The notes under the pieces were generated by a model. It worked only from the letters and a program-made list of their open reading frames with translations. It made no database searches and was not told the DNA's origin. Position numbers and translations under genes: made by a program. Positions 8,403 to 16,890 of a DNA stretch of 64,000 nt are shown here, piece after piece; the stretch's first letter is position 1, and each line of letters begins with the position of its first letter. This stretch comes from Streptomyces puniciscabiei (GTDB taxonomy: Bacteria; Actinomycetota; Actinomycetes; Streptomycetales; Streptomycetaceae): NCBI RefSeq assembly GCF_006715785.1, contig NZ_VFNX01000002.1, positions 496,001 to 560,000 of the forward strand, read 5' to 3'.

Positions 8403-8740
8403 CGCTCGTCCCTTCGCGGCTGTGCCGGTGCGAGCGGTCGGCCCGCCCGCGAATCCTGGGTCGTCGGAGCGGATCGACGTGACCGCCGGCCGACGGAGGC
8501 CGCCCGTGTCCGCCCCTTCCGCTCCCTCAGGTACGTGACCAGGTCGGTGCGCAGATAGCGCCGGGCGGCGGCCACCGCCTCCCGCGGATTGCGCTCGTCC
8601 ATCAGCACGCACAGCGTGTAGCCCGAGTCCTCGAAGGCCGCCCGCGACGCGAGATCGGCGGGGGCCGCGACCGTGGCGGCCTCGCACACGCGGTAGTGCC
8701 GCAGCAGTCGGCGCACTTCGGATTTGGCCGGTAGCAGCAT
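8399..8740 (-). CDS. DUF5133-type protein
   Basis: A 113-residue protein starting MLLPAKSEVRRLLRHYR. The DSGYTLCVLM stretch and following EAVAAARRYL are what I associate with the Streptomyces DUF5133 family, whose function is unknown. The tail from about residue 75 is very basic and poorly conserved-looking. It overlaps the CBS gene by four bases. The frame extends upstream to 8992, but that part has no coding look, so I placed the start at 8740. Confidence 0.65.
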   Translation of the reverse strand: MLLPAKSEVRRLLRHYRVCEAATVAAPADLASRAAFEDSGYTLCVLMDERNPREAVAAARRYLRTDLVTYLRERKGRTRAASVGRRSRRSAPTTQDSRAGRPLAPAQPRRDER

Positions 8741-8960
8741 GGTGCAGTTCACCACCCAGGGGACTCGGGGGAATTCCGGTGGTGGCGCCGATGCCGCGGC
8801 GCACGAACACATCCATCGCCCGAACAAGGCCTGCAGCCATGGTGCACGAGGCGCGAGGCGCTGTCTTGTTGGCCTTTCAATCGGCGCCCGACCAGCACCG
8901 CAGGGTGCTCGGCCCGCGATGAGGGTGGTCAAGCCCCCCGCCCCGGTCCTGCCGGCCCGG

Positions 8961-9311
8961 TCATCCCGCCGAGAGCGGCCCTGTCCTGCCACCTCGTCCC
9001 CAGGAAACGCGGTGGCGGCGGTGACGGCGGCGGCAGGTCGCGCCCGCGGACGGCATCGCCAGGCCCGGACAGAGGACGAGCGTCGGCACGAGGCCCGAGC
9101 TGCACAGGGCGAGGCCGTTCGTCGTGGCGATGCCGCGGCCAGGGACGGAGACGGTGTACGCGGGGCGGCCGAGCAGGTTGCCGGCGATCGTCAAAGCCGT
9201 GAAGGCACCTGTGGCCGGGAGCCGGAGCAGGAGCAGGAGCAGGAGCAGTCCGCGGAACGTCCGGCACCCCGTGCCATCACGGGCCCGCGACCGCGAACCC
9301 CGCCACGGCAC
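8961..9311 (-). CDS. Possible small hydrophobic protein (doubtful)
   Basis: This frame in the 536-base gap between 8741 and 9276 encodes a run of eight leucines from a GAGCAG hexamer repeat (about 9229-9251), then a hydrophobic stretch resembling membrane segments (FTALTIAGNLLGRPAYTVSV). The only in-frame start, at 9311, overlaps the end of the CapA-like gene by 35 bases. It may be a real membrane peptide, a decayed gene, or chance. I recognise no family. Confidence 0.25.
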   Translation of the reverse strand: MPWRGSRSRARDGTGCRTFRGLLLLLLLLRLPATGAFTALTIAGNLLGRPAYTVSVPGRGIATTNGLALCSSGLVPTLVLCPGLAMPSAGATCRRRHRRHRVSWGRGGRTGPLSAG

Positions 9312-10401
9312 CGAGCGCGCCGTCGGCCTCGGCGCCGATGTGCACGCCGTGGCTGATCCGGTCGAGGGTCGCGCACAGCCATGCGCGGTCCTGGTCCTCA
9401 GCGGGCTCCAGCCGCATCCGCCGCGCCTGCCAGGGAAACATCCGCATGCCGGTCGGGCGCCCGGTGTCCGCCTCCACGGACACGAGATAGCCCAGCCGGA
9501 GGTCGTCGCGGTACTCCTCGTAGCCCGAGATGCCCTCGTAGTCGTCGATGAAGTCGCCGCAGCCGTAGAGGATCAGCCGGCCCCGGTACACCTCGACGGG
9601 CCGGGCGTGGTGGGAGGAGTGCCCGTGGACGATGTCCACGCCCCCGTCGACCAGGGCGTGCGCGAAGCGCGTCTGCTCACGGGGGACGAGATAGCCCCAG
9701 TTGGAGCCCCAGTGCACCGACAGGACCACGATGTCGCCGGGCCGCCTCGCCCGCCGCACCCGCTGGACGGCCGCCTCGGCTGCCGCCGCCGACAGCTCGT
9801 GGACGTAGGCGACGCCGGAGCCGTCCGCGGTCGCGGCCCAGTCCGGCGGGATGCCGCTGGACAGTGCGCCGAGGGCGAAGACCAGGATCCGGCGGCCCGG
9901 TCCGACAGGCACTGCCGCGGGCGCGTAGGCCTCGTCGGCGGTGCGCCCCGCGCCCACGGCCCGCAGGCCCGCACCGGCGAGCGAGTCCAGCGTTTCCTCC
10001 AGCCCCGGCCGGCCGAAGTCCAGCACATGGTTGTTGGACAGGACACACACATCGGGCCGGGCCACCGTCAGGGCGGCGAGGTTGGCCGGGTGCATCCGGT
10101 AGTGGACCGCCTTGCCGGGCACGAACGCGTCGCTGCACGTGACAGCCGTCTCCAGATTCACGATCCGGGCATCCGGCGCTGTCTCCTCCAGCAACCGCAG
10201 CGCCTCGCCCCACGGCCAGGGGGGATCGACGGGTGCGGGGATCGGACCGCCGACCGCCTCGGCCAGCTCCACATACGTCCGGGCATCCGTGACGTAACCC
10301 TCGCGGAGCACCGGGCTTCCGGGGTGCGGGAGGATCTGGTCGACGCCGCGCCCGAGCATCACGTCACCGCACAGAAACAGCGTCACCACGCCGCCGCCCA
10401 T
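9277..10401 (-). CDS. CapA-family protein
   Basis: A 374-residue calcineurin-like protein of the CapA/PgsA type. The metal-site motifs are LFLCGDVMLGRGVD at the N-terminus, NLETA, LSNNHVLDFG, and SVHWGSNW followed by VHGHSSHHARPVEVY. Family members are linked to poly-gamma-glutamate synthesis, but stand-alone soluble copies like this, without signal peptide or capsule genes nearby, have no established role. The start at 10401 is the first ATG before the GDV motif. Confidence 0.8.
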   Translation of the reverse strand: MGGGVVTLFLCGDVMLGRGVDQILPHPGSPVLREGYVTDARTYVELAEAVGGPIPAPVDPPWPWGEALRLLEETAPDARIVNLETAVTCSDAFVPGKAVHYRMHPANLAALTVARPDVCVLSNNHVLDFGRPGLEETLDSLAGAGLRAVGAGRTADEAYAPAAVPVGPGRRILVFALGALSSGIPPDWAATADGSGVAYVHELSAAAAEAAVQRVRRARRPGDIVVLSVHWGSNWGYLVPREQTRFAHALVDGGVDIVHGHSSHHARPVEVYRGRLILYGCGDFIDDYEGISGYEEYRDDLRLGYLVSVEADTGRPTGMRMFPWQARRMRLEPAEDQDRAWLCATLDRISHGVHIGAEADGALGAVAGFAVAGP

Positions 10402-10656
10402 ACACCCACCCTAAGCGGCGCCCTCCCGGCACGGTCCAGCCCAGGTGTCCAGTGAACACGCGCGGCTCCCGCGTACGGCGCCGACCGGTCGGATCACCTC
10501 ACCACGGGCCGAACTTGTCCAGACACCTTTTCTCCATGAGGCGATAGGACGAAGTTCCCCCGGCGGTACCGGAAAGCGCCCTAGAGTCGCACTGTCATGT
10601 ACGCGACCGGACAACCGGTCGCGGTCCGGGAACTCCCCACTTCACCAGGAGAGCGC

Positions 10657-11703
10657 ATGGTCTCGCGTCGTACGGCTACCGCCCTCACCTCCGCGGCGGC
10701 GGCTCTGCTGCTCGGCTTCAGCGGCTACGCGGCCCCCGCCGCGAGCGCGGGCACCGGCGCCGGCGCCGGCACCGGCCTTTCGGTGTTCGCCTGGAACGTC
10801 GACCTCGGCACCGCGATCGTCGACAGCACCCAGACCGAGAAGGCCGCGCAACGCACCCCGGCCATCGAGTCGATCATCCGCAAACACGGCGCGGACGTGG
10901 TGGTGCTGGACGAGGACTTCAACAACAGCTCAACCGCCGACATCACGGCCAAGCTCGCCGACCTCTACCCCTACCACACCCCCGTCGTCGGCCAGACCTG
11001 CTCCGGCGGCGGCTGGACGGGCATCAGCGGTGACTGCTCCAACTCGTGGTTCGTCATCAACGGCGGCACCATGATCCTCTCCAAGTACCCGATCACCGCC
11101 CAGTACGCCCACGTCTTCAGCAACTCCACCTACGGCACCTGGGACTACCACGCCAACAAGGGCGCGGCGCTGGTGCGGATCCAGAAGGACGGGGTGGGGA
11201 GCTGGGTGGTCGGCACCCATCTGCAGGCCGACGAGTCCGGCACGGCGACGGACACCACGCAGTCCACCCGGCTCGCCCAGCTCGGCGAGATCCGCGGCTG
11301 GGTGGACGGGATCGTCGGCTCGAGCGCTCCGGTGCTGATCGGCGGAGACCTGAACGTGGAGTACTACGGCGGCCGGTCGCGCGGTGACTACGCGGCCGCC
11401 CAGAGCGCGGTGAACGGTGTGCTGGGCACCCCGGCCACCGACTCCGGCCAGGCCTTGAGGACCATGGACTGCCCGGTCTCCGCCTGGTGCCAGTACATGT
11501 CCGGCATCGAGTCCTTCCCGAAGGACTACCGGGACGACCTCGACTACCTCGGCTACCTCAACGCGCCGGGCCGCCCGGCGCCGGCCGCGATGTCCACCGT
11601 GGGGGTGGACTTCGACCCCCAGGCCGGCTGGGCCCCGGGCCAGATCGACACCAACGCTCCCAGCGACCACTACCCGGTCGAGGCGACCTTCCAGCTGGGC
11701 TGA
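10657..11703 (+). CDS. Secreted endonuclease/exonuclease/phosphatase-family protein
   Basis: A 348-residue protein with an N-terminal signal peptide (basic start, hydrophobic stretch, AAPAASA). The rest is an EEP fold: FAWNVDLG, VVVLDEDFNN, GTHLQ, GGDLNVEYYGG and the C-terminal SDHYPVEATF, the sites that hold the metal and act in catalysis. Secreted members include sphingomyelinases, nucleases and phosphatases, so the substrate is open. The ATG at 10657 follows AGGAGAG; an upstream in-frame ATG at 10597 would place extra residues before the signal peptide. A terminator follows at 11737. Confidence 0.8.
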   Translation: MVSRRTATALTSAAAALLLGFSGYAAPAASAGTGAGAGTGLSVFAWNVDLGTAIVDSTQTEKAAQRTPAIESIIRKHGADVVVLDEDFNNSSTADITAKLADLYPYHTPVVGQTCSGGGWTGISGDCSNSWFVINGGTMILSKYPITAQYAHVFSNSTYGTWDYHANKGAALVRIQKDGVGSWVVGTHLQADESGTATDTTQSTRLAQLGEIRGWVDGIVGSSAPVLIGGDLNVEYYGGRSRGDYAAAQSAVNGVLGTPATDSGQALRTMDCPVSAWCQYMSGIESFPKDYRDDLDYLGYLNAPGRPAPAAMSTVGVDFDPQAGWAPGQIDTNAPSDHYPVEATFQLG

Positions 11704-11736
11704 CGCCGCGCAAGTCCGACGGCCGGACGGCGCAGC

Positions 11737-11763
11737 ACCCCCGGGGCGCGACGCCTCGGGGGT
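11737..11763 (+). terminator. Hairpin terminator after the EEP gene
   Basis: ACCCCCGGGGCG, loop CGA, then CGCCTCGGGGGT: a 12-base-pair stem with one G-T pair, 33 bases after the stop codon at 11703. There is no long T run, as is usual in Streptomyces. Confidence 0.6.
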
Positions 11764-11863
11764 CTCGATCCCTAACTCCCGGGCGGAGGACGGCCGTTGG
11801 GACGTAGGTTGGGCGGCGAGTGATCCATGCCAGGACCCACCACGCCTTCACCGAAAGACGGAC

Positions 11864-12350
11864 AACCACCCCGTCGACGAGGAGGCCGGCGACGCGTACA
11901 CCGCGGTCTTCCCCGGCATCGTCACCATCGCCCGCAGCAGTCGTGCCTTCCTGCGCCGCAGTATCACCCATCTGGTCCGTGAGGCGGGCATCCGGCAGTT
12001 CCTGGACGTCGGCACCGGCCTGCCGACCGCGGAGAACACCCATGAGGTCGCCCAACGGCTCGCGCCCGAGGCGCGGATCGTCTACGTCGACAACGATCCG
12101 ATGGTCCTGGCGCACGCCCGCGCCCTGCTCTACTCCTCCCCCGAGGGCGCGACCGCCTACATCGATGCCGACGTGACCGCCCCGGACCGGATCCGCGAGG
12201 CCGCCGCCGAGACACTGGACCTCGGCCGCCCCGTCGCGCTGATCCTCAGCAACATCCTGGGGCATGTCGCCGACTACGACCAGGCCCGCGCGATCGCCGG
12301 CCGCCTGATGGACGCCCTGCCGCCGGGCAGTCACCTGTCCCTGGCCGCGA
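11864..12350 (+). pseudogene. Truncated SAM-dependent methyltransferase (DUF574 type)
   Basis: One frame reads as the middle of a Streptomyces DUF574-type methyltransferase: PVDEEAGDAYTAVFPGI, FLDVGTGLPTAENTHEVA (the SAM-binding motif), IVYVDNDPMVLAHARALL, then ALILSNILGHVADYD and LMDALPPGSHLSL. No start codon precedes the first conserved residues, and after about 12345 the similarity stops abruptly, so roughly 30-40 N-terminal and 70 C-terminal residues are missing. A different frame at 12370-12430 continues with unrelated coding-like sequence. Probably a dead gene. Confidence 0.6.
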
Positions 12351-12430
12351 CGGACCGGCGTCGGACCGGCCTCGGAGCTTCAGCGGGGCGAAATGCCGTG
12401 GACGTTGCACGCTTCGCGTGATCGCATGGC

Positions 12431-13015
12431 GTGATGACGTCATTCTGGACCGGGAAGCGGATACGCCTGCGCGGTGTCGAGCCCGACGACTGGACCGCCT
12501 TCATGCGGTTCACGGAGGACGAGGAGCGGCTGGGGGATCTGCTGAACCCCCCGCGCTCCGCCGAGGGTTTCCGGGCGTGGGCCAAGGAACAGGCCACCGC
12601 AACGCCCGAAGGCGACCGTTTCCAACTGGCCGTCGAGGCCTCCGACACGGGGCAACTGGTCGGCGCCGTCGGCTCGTACCACACCGACCCGCGAGCGGGC
12701 TGGTTCGAGTACGGCATCACGATCGGCGCCGGTCACCGGCGCAAGGGCTACGCCGCCGAGGCCGCGGTGCTGCTCCTGCGCTTCATGTTCGCCGAGCGGC
12801 GCTATCACAGGTGCGAGGCAAGGATCTTCGCGCACAACGAGGCGTCGCTCGCCCTGCACCGGCGGCTGGGTTTCGTCGAGGAGGGCCGGCTGCGCGATCG
12901 CGTGTTCCTCGGCGGCCGCCACCGTGATCTCGTCGTGATGGGCATCCTCGCCGAGGAGTTCGCCCACCTGCACGCCCTGGGCGACGCGGACTCGTCTGAG
13001 ACGGCGTGGACATGA
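12431..13015 (+). CDS. GNAT-family N-acetyltransferase
   Basis: A 194-residue RimJ/RimL-like acetyltransferase that moves an acetyl group from acetyl-CoA to an amine. Motifs include IRLRGVEPDDW at the start, the acetyl-CoA loop GAGHRRKGYAAEA, and HNEASLALHRRLGFVEEGRLRD near the C-terminus. The frame opens with GTG at 12431 directly followed by ATG at 12434; either could be used. The substrate is not predictable. It follows the methyltransferase remnant without a clear promoter. Confidence 0.8.
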   Translation: MMTSFWTGKRIRLRGVEPDDWTAFMRFTEDEERLGDLLNPPRSAEGFRAWAKEQATATPEGDRFQLAVEASDTGQLVGAVGSYHTDPRAGWFEYGITIGAGHRRKGYAAEAAVLLLRFMFAERRYHRCEARIFAHNEASLALHRRLGFVEEGRLRDRVFLGGRHRDLVVMGILAEEFAHLHALGDADSSETAWT

Positions 13016-13067
13016 GCAGTGGAATGTACGGGTGAACGGCAGGGCGGGATGAGGCGACCGCAGCCGG

Positions 13068-13931
13068 TCACAGCAGTGGTGGGCCCGCCTCGGTGCGGCG
13101 GAGCACCGGGGCCAGACGGTCCAGGTCGGGGCCGGTCTGGATCTGCCGCTCGTCCCACCAGGTGGCTCCCGCGTCGTACAGCGGACCGATCACGTCCCTG
13201 GCCTTGGCCGGGTCCGGGGGCGTGGCACCGCCGAGCACGAACTCGAAGGGGCGCCCGGCTCCGGCCGTACGCTGCCCGCGGACATAGGTGACCAGCTCCC
13301 GTACCTCGGCCGCATCCGGCACATGGCCGTGCCGGGCCGTCTCGAAGAGCGGCACAGCGCCGTCCCATCGCGCCGCTCGGCGCATGGGCGGGCGGCGCGG
13401 CCAGAAACCGCCGATCCACACCGGCGGACCGGGCCGCTGCACGGTGGCGGGCACCAGCGTCACGTCCCGCGCCTCGTAGTGCCGGCCGTGGTGGTTCACC
13501 GGCTCGCCGGACCAGAACCGCCGCAACAGCTCCAGCCCCTCGTCCAGCCGCTCGGCGAGGAGGCGCGGGTCGGTGGCGTCGCCGAAGCTGCCGTACTCGT
13601 CCTCGACCGGGCCTCCCAGGCCCGCGGCGAAGACGACACGGCCGCCACTGAGGTGGTCCAACGTGGCCACTTGGCGAGCGAGTTGCTGCGGACGGTAGCG
13701 CGGGACCGGTGTCAGCAGGGTGCCGAGCCGGATCCGGGAGGTGGCCAGCGCGGCGGCGGTCAGCAGCATCCAGGGGTCACCGAACGGACGGCCCTGGTGG
13801 TGCCGGTGCAGCACATGATCCCAGACGAACAGCCCGTCCCAGCCCGCCGCTTCGGCGGCGGCCGCGACGGTCGCGACGTTGCGGGGATCGGCGAAGTCGC
13901 CGAAGTTGGGGATGTTGACGGAGAACCGCAT
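13068..13931 (-). CDS. LLM-class flavin-dependent monooxygenase
   Basis: A 287-residue luciferase-like protein that should use reduced FMN or F420. The start MRFSVNIPNFGDFADP, then GLFVWDHVL, RIRLGTLLTPVPRYRP and LDHLSGGRVVFAAGLG are typical of the class. The frame extends upstream to 14318, but the ATG at 13931 begins the conserved barrel. The physiological substrate is unknown; such genes usually act in detoxification or secondary metabolism. Confidence 0.85.
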   Translation of the reverse strand: MRFSVNIPNFGDFADPRNVATVAAAAEAAGWDGLFVWDHVLHRHHQGRPFGDPWMLLTAAALATSRIRLGTLLTPVPRYRPQQLARQVATLDHLSGGRVVFAAGLGGPVEDEYGSFGDATDPRLLAERLDEGLELLRRFWSGEPVNHHGRHYEARDVTLVPATVQRPGPPVWIGGFWPRRPPMRRAARWDGAVPLFETARHGHVPDAAEVRELVTYVRGQRTAGAGRPFEFVLGGATPPDPAKARDVIGPLYDAGATWWDERQIQTGPDLDRLAPVLRRTEAGPPLL

Positions 13932-14056
13932 CCCCACAGGATGGGCGCGCCGGTGGCGCTGGGCAACGGGATTTGCGCCCGGGCGACTTGGAGGCCGTGC
14001 GCCGACGCGGCGTACGGGCACGGCATCGGCACGCGCCGCACGTCGTGCGCGGTTCC

Positions 14057-14332
14057 TCAGAGTCGGGGAACGGTGGAACCGCCGCCCGCCTTGACCGCTT
14101 CCACGGCAGCCTGGTGCAGTTGCCGGCTGAGCACCTCGGAACGGCAGGGAACCGGGCTCCCGGTGAGGGTGAACCATTCGGAGGTGCCCGTGTACTGGAC
14201 CGACACGTCGGCCTCGCTCCCGTCCCAGGTGGTGTGGACGGTGAGGTCGCCCACGACGACCCCCGCCTCCTCGGTGCGCGCGCCGCCCCGGCCGGTGAAG
14301 ACCCCGGGGGTGGTCCATGATGCCCAGACCAT
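14057..14332 (-). CDS. Small conserved hypothetical protein
   Basis: A 91-residue protein (MVWASWTTPGVFTG...). It is rich in beta-type sequence in the centre (VVVGDLTVHTTWDG, DVSVQYTG) and has a short helix at the end. I recall similar short Streptomyces proteins but no function. There is no signal peptide or membrane segment. It lies alone between the LLM gene and the CBS gene. Confidence 0.55.
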   Translation of the reverse strand: MVWASWTTPGVFTGRGGARTEEAGVVVGDLTVHTTWDGSEADVSVQYTGTSEWFTLTGSPVPCRSEVLSRQLHQAAVEAVKAGGGSTVPRL

Positions 14333-14378
14333 GACGTCAGCCTTCCTTCATGAGTGAGCGGCTCCGTGCGCGGAACCG

Positions 14379-14873
14379 CTACGGAATGACGATTCCGCGT
14401 GGCTGTGCCGCGCGGCGGGGCGGCAGCCCGTCCAGGGTGGCCCGTGCGGGACTCCGGCCGGCGGACTCGGCGCGGGTGTGCAGGCCCGCGGCGGCGGCCA
14501 CGTAGTCCCGGGCCGTGAGCAGTCCGAGCAGCCGCCCGTGTGGATCCGTGACCGGCAGGGCGTCGAGATCTTCCTCGGTCATCACGGCTGCCGCGCGCAG
14601 CACCGATTCCTCGGGGTGGACCGTGACGGTGCGGCGGGCGTGCACGAGCTCGCGCACCTTGCTGCGGGACAGCGTCGCGGCCGCGCCGGCGCAGGCCACC
14701 GCCAGCTCGGCGCGGTCCAGGACTCCGGCGCAGCAGCCGTCCGCGCGGACCACGGGGAGCTGACGCTGTTCCGACCTCTCCATGACCTCCCAGGCCATCA
14801 GCACGCTCTCGTCCTCACCGACCGAATACGGGGCGGCGTCCATCAGACTCCGCACCGCGAGTTGCTCGTTCAC
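14379..14873 (-). CDS. CBS-domain protein
   Basis: A 164-residue protein with two CBS domains (about residues 8-65 and 78-130): VRSLMDAAPYSV, QLPVVRADG, then TVTVHPEESVLRAAAVM, ALPVTDPHGRLLGLLTARDY. The GTG start at 14873 has a strong GAGGAGG seven bases upstream; the long open frame continuing to 15470 is not coding. The basic tail has no recognisable function. The target is unknown. Confidence 0.8.
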   Translation of the reverse strand: MNEQLAVRSLMDAAPYSVGEDESVLMAWEVMERSEQRQLPVVRADGCCAGVLDRAELAVACAGAAATLSRSKVRELVHARRTVTVHPEESVLRAAAVMTEEDLDALPVTDPHGRLLGLLTARDYVAAAAGLHTRAESAGRSPARATLDGLPPRRAAQPRGIVIP

Positions 14874-15078
14874 GGTCGCCTCCTCGTACCGCGCGACCGG
14901 CTCGGTCGCCCCTCTCGGGCAGCACCGGTGCGCGCCCCGTGCCCCTCCACGCTCACCCGGACGAGCGGCCCCTGTCATGGGGCCGGACGGCCCCTCGGCG
15001 GACCATTGGCCCCCACCGCGGGCACCGGGTACGGGGCCACCCGGCCCACCCTCCGCGGGTCCGTGCGCTCGACCACCG

Positions 15079-15708
15079 TCAGCGTGGCCAGTGGCGTGCG
15101 GGAAGGACGTAGGTACGGCCCTCGCGGCCCCACTCCCCGTACGCGGGGGCCAGACCGGCGTCCATCGCCCGGAGGCACGGACGGCCGATGTGCGCGTACA
15201 CGAGCCGTCCGACCCGGTTCCTGACCGCCTCTGCGCCGACCTCCCGTACGGGGGCGTGGCCGCCCACTCCGCCGCGGAAGCGGATGGGACGGTCCCAGCA
15301 GGAGGCCTCGGCGAACATGAGGTCCGCCTCCGCCGCCCAGGCCGGGAAGGCCCGGAACTCCGGTGCCCACACCACCGCGCCCGGCTCTGCCTCGATGCGG
15401 TAACCGCAGGTGGGATGGGAGGTGTGCACGACCGGCAGCGCGCGGATGCGCAGCTCGCCCAGGTCCACATCCGTCATCCGTGGTACCAGCCCGCGCTCGG
15501 CGGCGAGACGCCGCAGGGCGGAACGCAGCTCGGCGTGCTCGTCGGTGACGAGCCAGGCGTCCAGCCGGCCCTCGGGCGGCTCCGCACCGGGCCCGCCGTC
15601 GAACGCGACGCGGTGGCGGCCGCAGGCGACCAGCAGGCCGGCCGGGGCGAACCGCGGGGACGCCATGGCGCCCACGCCCAGCAGCGTCAGCCGGAGCCGA
15701 CGCGTCAT
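15079..15708 (-). CDS. MBL-fold-like protein lacking the usual metal motif
   Basis: A 209-residue protein resembling Streptomyces MBL-fold hydrolases: LRLTLLGVGAMASPRFAPAG at the start, VVHTSHPTCGYRIE in the middle and RLVYAHIGRPCLRAMDAG near the end. Where HxHxDH would be expected it has LVTDEHAEL, so the classical dinuclear site looks altered and catalysis is uncertain. The ATG at 15708 is preceded by GAGGTGAC. It stands alone upstream of the divergent gene at 15922. Confidence 0.6.
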   Translation of the reverse strand: MTRRLRLTLLGVGAMASPRFAPAGLLVACGRHRVAFDGGPGAEPPEGRLDAWLVTDEHAELRSALRRLAAERGLVPRMTDVDLGELRIRALPVVHTSHPTCGYRIEAEPGAVVWAPEFRAFPAWAAEADLMFAEASCWDRPIRFRGGVGGHAPVREVGAEAVRNRVGRLVYAHIGRPCLRAMDAGLAPAYGEWGREGRTYVLPARHWPR

Positions 15709-15921
15709 ACCCGTCACCTCCCCTCGCCTTCCGTCGCCTCCCGGGAACGTGACCCGTTCATCGTCTCGGCCGTGACCATGGGCTTCTGCCGTGACCATGG
15801 GCTTCGGCCCTGTGGCAGAAGGCCCGCCGACGGTCGATGGTGGAACGGAGAGGGGAAGGCGGGCTGCCGCGGCGCGCGGCAGGTCGGATACAGCACCACT
15901 CTGCGGAGAGGGGCGGCGAAC

Positions 15922-16842
15922 ATGCGAGCTCACCTCGGCGACCGGCTCGTCGTGGAAAGTCCGGCGACCGGTGCCACCAGGCGCGACGGCGAGATCGTGG
16001 GACTCCACCATGAGGACGGCACACCTCCCTACGACGTGCGCTGGTCGGACACGGAGCAAGTGACCCTCGTGTTCCCCGGGCCCGACGCACATGTGCGCCC
16101 TCTGCACCACGATCAGGCCGCGGCAGCGCACGACCCACGACAGAACACGGGTGAAGTGACCATCGTGTCCCCCGCTGCCCCACCGCAGGGGCCGGCCAAC
16201 CCCGGTGACATCGGCCGGCGCGTGGCCCTCCAGCGCAGGAGGCAGGGCCTCAGCCGCGAGGAGACGGCCGGCCGTGCCCGGATGTCGCCCGACTACCTGG
16301 CGTACCTCGAGGAACGCCCGGCCGACCCGACGCTGGCGACGCTCGTCAGGCTGGCCGACGCACTGGGCACCACGGTCGCCGCCCTGCGCGGCGGAGGCAT
16401 CGATCTCCCACCCGGTCAGGGCTACGCGCTGCGCCATCCCGACCTGCGCGACCTCACCCCGGAGGAATGCCGCACACTGCTGTCCACGCACGGCGTGGGC
16501 CGTGTCTCGGTGTCGACGTCCGACGGCCGCCCGGCGGTGATCCCGGTCAACTACGACGTCGTCGGCGACGTCATCGTCTTCCGGACCGCGCCCGATTCCG
16601 TGGCCGCAGCGGCCGCCGAACGGGAGGTCGCCTTCGAGGTCGATCACCTGGACGAGGCGTTGAGTCAGGGCTGGAGCGTTCTCGCCGTCGGCCCGGCGAG
16701 CGTCGTGACGGACCCGGACACCGTACGCACGCTCGCCCGGCACGCCCACACCACGCCGTGGGCGGGTGGTGAGCGCGAGATGTGGGTGTCGATCCGGCCC
16801 ACGAGCCTCACGGGCCGCCGGATCACTCCTGCCGAGCGGTAG
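15922..16842 (+). CDS. DUF1918 / XRE-type HTH / PNPOx-like fusion protein
   Basis: A 306-residue protein with three parts. Residues 1-60 look like DUF1918 (MRAHLGDRLVVES, PPYDVRWSD). Residues 90-150 are a Cro/C1-type helix-turn-helix (IGRRVALQRRRQGLSREETA, LATLVRLADALGTTVAAL). From about 175 on, a pyridoxamine-phosphate-oxidase-like split barrel binds flavin or a related cofactor (GRVSVSTSDGRPAVIPVNYDV, VAFEVDHLDEA, GWSVLAVGPASVV). A GTG at about 16157 could start an HTH-PNPOx protein alone. The frame runs open for over 1 kb upstream but only this part codes. Likely a redox- or cofactor-responsive regulator (inference). Confidence 0.7.
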   Translation: MRAHLGDRLVVESPATGATRRDGEIVGLHHEDGTPPYDVRWSDTEQVTLVFPGPDAHVRPLHHDQAAAAHDPRQNTGEVTIVSPAAPPQGPANPGDIGRRVALQRRRQGLSREETAGRARMSPDYLAYLEERPADPTLATLVRLADALGTTVAALRGGGIDLPPGQGYALRHPDLRDLTPEECRTLLSTHGVGRVSVSTSDGRPAVIPVNYDVVGDVIVFRTAPDSVAAAAAEREVAFEVDHLDEALSQGWSVLAVGPASVVTDPDTVRTLARHAHTTPWAGGEREMWVSIRPTSLTGRRITPAER

Positions 16843-16890
16843 ACGCCGCCGGCCCCGGCCGAGCCCTGCCGGCGACCGGTGACGCGCCCG

